A stretch of DNA of 64,000 nt, taken from the NCBI GenBank assembly GCA_945907045.1, contig CAMDSH010000008.1:38582-102581 (forward strand), given 5' to 3'. Numbering within the stretch: position 1 is the first letter of the stretch; every line of letters begins with the position of its first letter. Of this stretch, positions 58,507 to 64,000 are shown piece by piece. The DNA comes from Rhizobium sp. Q54 (lineage in GTDB: Bacteria; Pseudomonadota; Alphaproteobacteria; Rhizobiales; Xanthobacteraceae). Under the pieces are notes generated by a model. It saw only the letters and a list, made by a program, of their open reading frames with translations. It had not been told where the DNA came from and did no database searches. The position numbers and the translations under genes are program-made.

Positions 58507-58857
58507 TCACGCTACGATGTTTTCGAGAAAGTGCCGCCCTTCGCGGTCCTCCGTCTCGACGATCCACACGTCCGGATCAAAACGGATTTCCCGCGTCAAC
58601 GCAGCTTCCACATCGGCGTCCGGTGCGGGCTGCTTTGCCCCGACGCTCGCGGTGAAGGCTCGGTCGGATGGCCGCGCTTCGTCGAAAGCCGTTTGCGGGG
58701 CCGGGCCGTAAAGCACCGCCGTCCCGTCCAGCCGGTTCACCTTGATGAAGATCGCGCCCGCCTCGTCGGCGCCTCGCCGGCGCACCGCCGCGAACACCCC
58801 TTCGCTGTTGCAGCGGCGGACATAAGCCGCGACCCATATACCGGATTTCAGGCGCAT
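58507..58857 (-). CDS. DUF1491 family protein
   Basis: 116 residues from ATG 58857 (MRLKSGIWVAAYVRRC); the frame upstream is open but homologues start here. AGAIFIKVNRLDGTAVLYGP and the C-terminal DPDVWIVETEDREGRHFL are the family pattern. Cytosolic, function unknown. Lies 47 bp downstream of the peptidoglycan-binding gene, likely the same transcript. Confidence 0.9.
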   Translation of the reverse strand: MRLKSGIWVAAYVRRCNSEGVFAAVRRRGADEAGAIFIKVNRLDGTAVLYGPAPQTAFDEARPSDRAFTASVGAKQPAPDADVEAALTREIRFDPDVWIVETEDREGRHFLENIVA

Positions 58858-58904
58858 CGCGTCCGCATCGCACGAACCGCGAGTTTGCACAATTGCGTTG
58901 AGGA

Positions 58905-59696
58905 CTAGTCCAGCGGCCGGCCGGTGACGGCGGCGATTTCGCGCGTGACGCGCTCGGAGAGCTGCCCGGTGACGGGGAGCTTGCGGTCGCGCTCGAATGT
59001 CTCGATGGCGGCTTGCGTTTCCGGCCCGACGACGCCGGTGGGCTTGATCTGGCCGTAGCCGAATTCGGCAAGCGCGCTTTGCACGGCAGCGACGCGCGTG
59101 GGCGGCGCAGGCGTCTCGGCGGCGGGTTCATTGCGCGCGGGCTCCAAAGCAGCGCCGCGGCCGGGCGTTACTTTGGGCGGCGTTTTCGCGATGGTTCGCA
59201 ACAGGTCTTCGTTGGCTTCGATCGGCGATTTGAGCCCGGCGGAGATCGCGAAGTCGCGGATCGCCGTTTCGGTTTTTGCGCCCCAGACGCCGTCGGCGGC
59301 GCCATCGTAAAGACCGCGGCGCGAGAGTTCGCGCTGAATGTCGGCGATGATTTCGGCGCGCGAGCGCACCGGCATGGCGAACGGAACCGGCTGCGTCACA
59401 TGCGGCGTTGCGGGCCGCGCGCGCGGCAGCGCAATGTCGGGCGCAGGCGCGGCTGCGGTGATGGTTGCGGGGCGAACCGGAGCTTGTACCTCGGTGCGCG
59501 GCTTGCCCGCCCACAGCGGCGCCGGATGCTGGCCCTTTTGCAGAAACAGCGCGTTGACGAGGATCGAAACCCCCGCGACGACGCCGATGAGAAGCGCGAT
59601 GCTTTCGCCGCGACGACGGCCGACCAGTTCGCGCAGGAGCACTCCGCGCCCTTCGTCGAAATCCATCTCATTTGTGCGGTATCCGTGGCTACGCAC
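58905..59696 (-). CDS. Membrane-anchored peptidoglycan-binding protein
   Basis: 263 residues with a GTG start at 59696 (AGGTG upstream) that overlaps the kinase stop by eight bases; ATG 59666 is an alternative. One helix (SIALLIGVVAGVSILVNALF), a Pro/Ala linker, then two PG_binding_1-type repeats: EIIADIQRELSRRGLYDGAA...VWGAKTETAIRDF and VAAVQSALAEFGYGQIKPTG...VVGPETQAAIETF. It should tether the inner membrane to the wall. Coupled to the DivJ-like kinase gene. Confidence 0.85.
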   Translation of the reverse strand: MRSHGYRTNEMDFDEGRGVLLRELVGRRRGESIALLIGVVAGVSILVNALFLQKGQHPAPLWAGKPRTEVQAPVRPATITAAAPAPDIALPRARPATPHVTQPVPFAMPVRSRAEIIADIQRELSRRGLYDGAADGVWGAKTETAIRDFAISAGLKSPIEANEDLLRTIAKTPPKVTPGRGAALEPARNEPAAETPAPPTRVAAVQSALAEFGYGQIKPTGVVGPETQAAIETFERDRKLPVTGQLSERVTREIAAVTGRPLD

Positions 59697-61530
59697 TTTT
59701 CTTCACCTGTTCCTTCACTTGTTCCTTCACCTGCATATTCGTGGCGCCGGGCGCCGCAGTTTCCTTGCGCGGCAGCGCGACCGGCGAGACGGCGGGCCGC
59801 TTGCCTTCGCAATCGATGGGCAGGCGGATGACGACGCGCGTGCCCTTGCCGAGTTCGCTGTGAATCTTCATGTCGCCGCCGTGCAGCGTCACCAGTCCCT
59901 TGACGATGGAGAGGCCGAGGCCGCTGCCGTCGTGGCGGCGGTCGTAGGCCGCGCGCGCCTGAAAGAACGCTTCGCCGAGGCGCGGCAGATCGTCCGCGCC
60001 GATGCCGACACCGTTGTCTTCCACCGTGACGACGAGGTGCGACATTTCGCACGAGGCGCTCACGATCACCCGCCCGCCGCGATCTGTGAATTTGATGGCG
60101 TTGGAGAGAAGATTGATCAGGATCTGGTTGAGCGCCCGCTTGTCGCCGACGATTTCGGGCAGCTCGCCCGCCAGCCGCAGCTTGATGTCGATGCCTTCCT
60201 CGCGCGCCTTGAGCGCAAGAATATCGCAGCAGGTTTCGATGGTCGCCGCCGGCGCGAACGGCTCCGGCGTGATCTCGAAATTGCCGGTCTCCATCTTCGA
60301 CATATCGAGAATGCCGTTGACGACGGCAAGCAAATGCGAACCGGATTCGTTGATCAGCTTGGCGTATTCGGCGCGGCGCGCGGGGTCCAGCATCAGCGTC
60401 TCGTTGGTGAGCAACTCCGAGAAACCGATGATGGCGTTGAGCGGCGTGCGCAATTCGTGGCTCATGGTGGCGAGGAAGCGGCCCTTGCCGGCATTGGCGC
60501 GTTCGGATTCGGCACGCGCTTCGCTGAGCGCGAGTTCCTGCGCCTTGCGCTCGCTCACGTCGCGCAGCACGGCGACGACTTCGCGGTCTTCCGCCTTCAC
60601 GCCTTCGGAAGAAGCCTGATCGAGCGGGCGGCAGCGCATCTCGACCCAGAGAAAATGGCTGGAGGATTGTTCGGCATTTTCGCGGCGGATGCGGAATTCA
60701 GCCGACTGCCCTTCGCCGGCGGTGGACGCATCCGCGAGCGCTTTGAGATAAGCAGGACGGTCGGCGACGTGAACGCGATCGAACAATCCGTGCCCCAGCA
60801 TTTCGCGCACGCTGCCGCCGAAAAGCTGTTCGGCGGCGGGCGAGACAAAGAGAACCGCGCCGTGACGGCCGTGGCGGCTGATGACATCGGTCATGTTGCG
60901 CGCGAGCAGCCGGTAGCGGTCTTCCTCGGCGTAGAGCAGCCAGAAGCTCGTGCGCGCGAGCGACTCGGCGCCGAGCGCCAGACCCGTCGCATAGAGCGCC
61001 GCTGAAATAATGCCGAGTGCTGCGAGCGCGCCGTGTTCGTTAGCGAGCGTGTCCGCCGGGGGCAACAAACCGTTGGCGCTGAGCACGAGGAGCAAACCGG
61101 CGGCGGCGAGCGCAAAGGTCGAGGCCAGCGCCACCACACGGCGCGAAGCCGAGAGCGCGGCTTCCAGCGGCACCACCACCAGCCAGATCGCGGCGAAGGA
61201 ACCGATTCCCCCGGTGCGCCAGGCGACCGTCGCCACCAATCCGGTCAGCGCCAGCGAGGAGATCACATGCGCGCTTTCGTAAAATCCGGTGCGCGAGAGG
61301 AAATAGGCGATCAAGATCGGCGCCACCAGCCACGCGAAGACCGCGACTTCGAGAATGCTCGGAACGCCGCGGAAGGCGAGATAAAGAGGAAAAGCCGCCA
61401 GCGCGGCGAAGCTGCCCAGCAGACGCGGCGCAATGAATACGCGATGGCGCGCCGCCGTCAGCGCATCCTGCTGCGCCGAGGGATGCACTAATGCATCGAC
61501 ATAGTTCCGCACCGATGTGAGGAAACTCAC
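59689..61530 (-). CDS. DivJ-like PAS sensor histidine kinase
   Basis: 613 residues from GTG 61530 (AGGGTCAC upstream). About six helices fill residues 35-190, then a PAS domain (DVISRHGRHGAVLFVSPAAE), HisKA with His358 in FLATMSHELRTPLNAIIG and an ATPase with NLLSNAIKFTDRGG and GSGLGLSIVKGLVTLHGG. The HisKA tail ILDMSKMETGNFEI and the multi-helix N-terminus match DivJ-type kinases of Hyphomicrobiales that phosphorylate DivK; a CtrA-like site lies 75 bp upstream. The C-terminus carries a tandem VKEQ repeat encoded by a 15-bp DNA repeat (59702-59735). Confidence 0.85.
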   Translation of the reverse strand: MSFLTSVRNYVDALVHPSAQQDALTAARHRVFIAPRLLGSFAALAAFPLYLAFRGVPSILEVAVFAWLVAPILIAYFLSRTGFYESAHVISSLALTGLVATVAWRTGGIGSFAAIWLVVVPLEAALSASRRVVALASTFALAAAGLLLVLSANGLLPPADTLANEHGALAALGIISAALYATGLALGAESLARTSFWLLYAEEDRYRLLARNMTDVISRHGRHGAVLFVSPAAEQLFGGSVREMLGHGLFDRVHVADRPAYLKALADASTAGEGQSAEFRIRRENAEQSSSHFLWVEMRCRPLDQASSEGVKAEDREVVAVLRDVSERKAQELALSEARAESERANAGKGRFLATMSHELRTPLNAIIGFSELLTNETLMLDPARRAEYAKLINESGSHLLAVVNGILDMSKMETGNFEITPEPFAPAATIETCCDILALKAREEGIDIKLRLAGELPEIVGDKRALNQILINLLSNAIKFTDRGGRVIVSASCEMSHLVVTVEDNGVGIGADDLPRLGEAFFQARAAYDRRHDGSGLGLSIVKGLVTLHGGDMKIHSELGKGTRVVIRLPIDCEGKRPAVSPVALPRKETAAPGATNMQVKEQVKEQVKKSA

Positions 61531-61969
61531 GTGACCCTGTTCACGCCGAGCCCCCGCCAGACGTGCTCCCTTTAATTGCCGGACAATCCTAGCCAATCGC
61601 CGCTTAAGCGAACGCTAAGGGCGCAGGCTTGGGGCTTTCGCCACGGCATTCGCACGGCCCTGAGGGCTGCATTTGCCGGTCATGGTGAACATTCGGTTTC
61701 CGAAACGGCGCCCGGCGCAGGCTTTGGCGCTATCGGGCCGGATCGGACCGCCATCGGGCGGAGAGCGCGGTCCGCGATTCGCCTTAAGCCAGCGCAGCGG
61801 CGCGCCGATGATTCAAATTTTAGGCAAATGCCGGAATTTCAAATTTGACGAAAAAACGCTTTGAAACTGCGCAAAAACGTCGCTTCGAAGCCAACGACAG
61901 CTTCAAGCCTCTCTGCTAGTTTTAGTTCAAAGGCGGACAAAGAGCCGCCGGGGATTCAGGGGTCGTGTC
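61531..61969. other. 439-bp gene-free divergent intergenic region
   Basis: Lies between the DivJ-like kinase and the DUF5330 gene. It contains a CtrA-like motif (61604-61619) and an AT-richer stretch (about 61814-61870) with two copies of TTCAAATTT. Small open frames here (61576-61848, 61673-61864) lack any recognisable features and I do not call them genes. Confidence 0.7.
61604..61619. promoter_or_regulatory. CtrA-like binding motif upstream of the DivJ-like kinase
   Basis: On the plus strand TTAA-N7-CTAAG; on the minus strand TTAG-N7-TTAAG, one mismatch from TTAA-N7-TTAA. It is 75 bp before the kinase GTG. Confidence 0.4.
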
Positions 61970-62401
61970 ATGTTTTTTCTGTTGCGAATGGCGTTCTGGT
62001 TGAGCGTTGTTTGCGTGCTTCTCCCGGGCGGCGGCTCCAGGCAGGCCCCCTCGCAGAGCGCGCAGATCGATCCCGTGCAGGCCGTCTCGGCCGCGGGGGC
62101 GACGCTCGCCGACATGCGCTCGTTCTGCGAGCGGCAGCCGGAAGCCTGCGTCGTCGGCGCGCAAGTCGCCTCGTCGCTGGGACAGAAGGCGCAGGAAGGC
62201 GCCAAGACGCTCTACGAATTCATCAGCGAGAAGATCGCCGATAACAAGACGCCTACCGAGCGCGGCCATCAGCGGGTCGTGACAGGTTCCACCTCCGGGC
62301 AGAATACGCTCACGCCGGCCGATCTCGCGCCGCTCTGGCGCGTGCCGTTGCCGCAGGCGTCGCCGCGCCGGGAAGCGCAAAACCGCCGTCCCTCCGCCTA
62401 A
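61970..62401 (+). CDS. DUF5330 family exported protein
   Basis: 143 residues; ATG 61970 with AGGGG upstream. N-terminal hydrophobic segment (MFFLLRMAFWLSVVCVLLPG) acts as signal or anchor, then VQAVSAAGATLADMRSFCER, PEACVVGAQVASSLGQKAQE with two conserved cysteines. The family is confined to Hyphomicrobiales and uncharacterised. Tail is Pro/Arg-rich. Confidence 0.82.
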   Translation: MFFLLRMAFWLSVVCVLLPGGGSRQAPSQSAQIDPVQAVSAAGATLADMRSFCERQPEACVVGAQVASSLGQKAQEGAKTLYEFISEKIADNKTPTERGHQRVVTGSTSGQNTLTPADLAPLWRVPLPQASPRREAQNRRPSA

Positions 62402-62477
62402 ATTCGCGGGTTTTACGCCAGGCCAGAACGCCTATATATCTGCCATGCACGGCAGCGCGCCGCGCCTGGGCAGATGC

Positions 62478-62906
62478 ATGACCATCGACGAGATCATCGA
62501 GAATTTCTCCCTGCTCGATCAGTGGGACGACCGCTATCGCTATGTCATCGAGCTGGGGCGCACGCTGGAGCCGCTTGCCGACAGCGCGCATTCCGAAGCC
62601 AATAAAGTCAACGGCTGCGCCAGCCAGGTGTGGCTGCTCACGCAGGTGAAGCCGGACGGCGCGCAGGGCCCCGTGCTCACGTTTACCGGCGACAGCGATG
62701 CCCACATCGTGCGCGGGCTGATCGCCATTTTGTTCGCCGTTTATTCGGGCAAGCGCGCGAAGGAAATTCTCGACACCGACGCGCTTAAATTGTTCGACAG
62801 CCTAGGCCTGAAAGAAAATCTCACGCCGCAACGCTCGAACGGATTGCGCGCGATGGTCGAGCGCATCCGCAACGAAGCGCGCGCCGCACTCGCGCCAGCT
62901 TCTTAA
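62478..62906 (+). CDS. sufE: SufE family sulfur acceptor protein
   Basis: 142 residues from ATG 62478 (MTIDEIIENFSLLDQWDDRY); upstream in-frame Met at 62445 is less likely. The conserved Cys47 in KVNGCASQVWL accepts persulfide from a SufS-type cysteine desulfurase for Fe-S cluster assembly. AIRGLI-type helix RGLIAILFAVYSGKRAKEIL is also typical. Stands apart from a suf operon. Confidence 0.93.
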   Translation: MTIDEIIENFSLLDQWDDRYRYVIELGRTLEPLADSAHSEANKVNGCASQVWLLTQVKPDGAQGPVLTFTGDSDAHIVRGLIAILFAVYSGKRAKEILDTDALKLFDSLGLKENLTPQRSNGLRAMVERIRNEARAALAPAS

Positions 62907-62915
62907 AAAAACCTT

Positions 62916-63536
62916 CTAACTCTCCACCACGAATTCCGCGCCCGGCGCCAGCCATGTGCGGATCGCCGCGTGCGAAGGCCCACGCGCTTCCACGCTCAAT
63001 CCGTAGTGCCGCGCGAGGCGATCGAGGCCGAGCTGCAACACCACCTTGGCCGAGCGCTGCGGCCAGCCGCGCTCGCGCTCGACATCTTCCAGCCGCTTGA
63101 GAAAGCAGCACACATCGAGCAGCAGCCCGGAAAATTCCGGCCCCACCGCTTCCAGCCCATGCCGCACGCGCTGGCGCGCGGCAATGACGGCTTCCGTGAA
63201 CGAGCCGGGGCTTCCCGCGCCGCGCGGGCCGGTCGCAATGGGAGAAGCCCAGTTCGATGTCGTGCGCGGCATCAGTTGCGCGCGGGTGAATTCAGCTCGC
63301 AACCGCTCGCCCGCCTGCAATTGGACAGGCTCGATCAACGCGCGGCCGTCACGCCCCTTGCGGCGCGCGAGCCAGAGCAGCGGGCTTTCCGCCTCGTTGA
63401 CGGTGACGCTGGCGCGCCCGCCCGGCATCTCGGTCTCGCCGCGCGCAAGCTTGAGATGCTGGCCGAGAAACGCATCGATGGCCGGGCGCTGCGGACCGGC
63501 GTGGCGCGCGGCGGCCTTGCGGGCTTTCGCGTTCAT
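62916..63536 (-). CDS. DUF6456 domain protein
   Basis: 206 residues. The C-terminal half (RHGLEAVGPEFSGLLLDVCC, LEDVERERGWPQRSAKVVLQ, ALDRLARHYGL-like end) is the DUF6456 domain, common in Hyphomicrobiales and predicted to bind DNA or regulate. ATG overlaps the stop of the HTH gene by four bases, so the two form a unit whose 5' end is interrupted by an IS. Confidence 0.85.
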   Translation of the reverse strand: MNAKARKAAARHAGPQRPAIDAFLGQHLKLARGETEMPGGRASVTVNEAESPLLWLARRKGRDGRALIEPVQLQAGERLRAEFTRAQLMPRTTSNWASPIATGPRGAGSPGSFTEAVIAARQRVRHGLEAVGPEFSGLLLDVCCFLKRLEDVERERGWPQRSAKVVLQLGLDRLARHYGLSVEARGPSHAAIRTWLAPGAEFVVES

Positions 63537-63852
63537 GCGCGCACCTCGCGGCGCGGGGAAAAATCGCCGGCGAGCGAAGCGCAGCTTGCCTCCAGCGCGC
63601 CGAGCACGCGCTCGATGGCGGGGTCGTCGCGCCGTTCCTCCACCAGCCGGCAGGCGTGCGCGGCGGTGGTGCGGTCGCGGTCAAAGCTGCGCGCGATGGC
63701 CGTGTAGCCAAGGCCGAGCACCACATGCGCGAGATACATCGCGCTTTGCCGCGCGAAGGCGGCGGCGGGCGAGCGCCGTGTCGGCGCGCGCAATTCGGTG
63801 AGCGGCACCGCGAAGGCCGCCGCGACGGCGGCTTCGATCAGGCGGCACAGCC
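63533..63852 (-). pseudogene. DnaA C-terminal-like HTH gene, 5' end removed by an IS element
   Basis: The recognisable frame runs from the IS border at 63852 (RLCRLIEAAVAAAFAVPLTE) through FARQSAMYLAHVVLGLGYTA and RSFDRDRTTAAHACRLVEER, a DnaA domain IV-like helix-turn-helix, to the stop at 63533. The remaining start is a GTG at 63808, giving 91 residues; relatives are longer at the N-terminus. The HTH itself is intact, so a shortened protein could still be made. The upstream part lies beyond the IS3-family element. Confidence 0.75.
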
Positions 63853-64000
63853 TGAGGTGGTCCCGGTTATCTGAACAGATTCTCCGCGTCGATAAGTGGA
63901 GCGTCTGCCGGGGTTAAGCTGCCAAGCGGATTGGCAGCGGGTTGAAGTAGGCTTGATCGGGTGTCTTGTCGTCAAGGCTCGAATGCGGCCGGCGGCCATT
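63853..64000 (-). mobile_element. IS3-family insertion sequence, right end (runs off window)
   Basis: The border at 63853 begins tgaggtggtcccggtt, i.e. the element ends in TG/CA as IS3-family elements do, and a transposase C-terminus follows 61 bp inside. The other end and the target duplication lie outside the window. It sits within the 5' region of the HTH gene. Confidence 0.75.
63914..64000 (-). CDS. IS3-family transposase OrfB, C-terminal fragment
   Basis: 28 residues before the TAA at 63914, starting at the window edge. NGRRPHSSLDDKTPDQAYFN, then PLPIRLAA, is the conserved end of IS3-family DDE transposases (the RPHSSL...TP...Y block). The rest is beyond the window. Confidence 0.9.
   Translation of the reverse strand, partial: NGRRPHSSLDDKTPDQAYFNPLPIRLAA

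Noticed and set aside
61576..61864. Two small overlapping frames (90 and 63 codons) before the DUF5330 gene
   Set aside because: No ribosome site, no motif and overlapping frames; more likely a regulatory region.

Overview
The window reads as chromosomal DNA of a high-GC alphaproteobacterium of the order Hyphomicrobiales (Bradyrhizobiaceae/Xanthobacteraceae-like). Supporting signs are the syntenic block feuP-feuQ ... ccmIEFH (cycHJKL) - degP - response regulator - histidine kinase - glnE - pleC, a bacterial homospermidine synthase, several Hyphomicrobiales-type conserved families (DUF1491, DUF2336, DUF5330, DUF6456, DUF3309), and a 47-bp palindrome of the kind dispersed in genomes of this order. 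Genes are dense, start codons include ATG, GTG and TTG, and I found no tRNA, rRNA or CRISPR array.

Layout. 1-4.4 kb: the end of a TRAP transporter (DctQ tail, DctM) facing two tandem paralogous Tat-exported TRAP binding proteins. 4.6-9.1 kb: Mrp-type P-loop ATPase, a beta-hydroxyacid dehydrogenase, a caspase-fold protein that has lost both catalytic residues, and a GST. 9.3-20.4 kb: membrane histidine kinase, DUF1289 protein, retropepsin-like protease, TauE/SafE permease, DusA, CDF metal exporter, aminopeptidase N and PleC. 20.4-36.2 kb (all minus strand): the GlnE, envelope-stress and cytochrome c maturation block, bracketed by two OmpR-type two-component systems (an unnamed pair next to degP, and FeuPQ with a possible FeuN). 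36.2-39.4 kb: a GTA/prophage terminase remnant, several very small membrane or lipoprotein genes, and a frameshifted AI-2E-family permease. 39.4-46.0 kb: a drug-type MFS pump and a catabolic-looking cluster (two Bug/TctC binding proteins, an enolase-superfamily enzyme, an amidohydrolase, an SDR). 46.2-52.8 kb: Uup ABC-F ATPase, homospermidine synthase, a YadGH-like ABC exporter, a zinc-ribbon MBL-like protein and a cysteine-cluster protein. 52.9-63.8 kb: PBP1A, a DUF1214/DUF1254 pair, small envelope and conserved genes, a DivJ-like kinase, SufE, DUF6456 and a DnaA-C-like HTH protein whose 5' end is cut by an IS3-family element that runs off the window.

Together the region is mostly housekeeping: envelope biogenesis and stress (PBP1A, DegP, FeuPQ, peptidoglycan-binding protein), cell-cycle signalling (PleC and a DivJ-like kinase, with two CtrA-like motifs near the latter), nitrogen regulation (GlnE), polyamine synthesis and solute uptake. 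I see no clear undescribed defence or mobile system. The most unusual items are the catalytically dead caspase homologue, the palindrome that supplies the feuP stop codon, the isolated terminase fragment, the MBL-like protein with a degenerate metal motif, and the IS-truncated HTH gene. All functional names rest on reading the sequence against remembered family features; no search was run.
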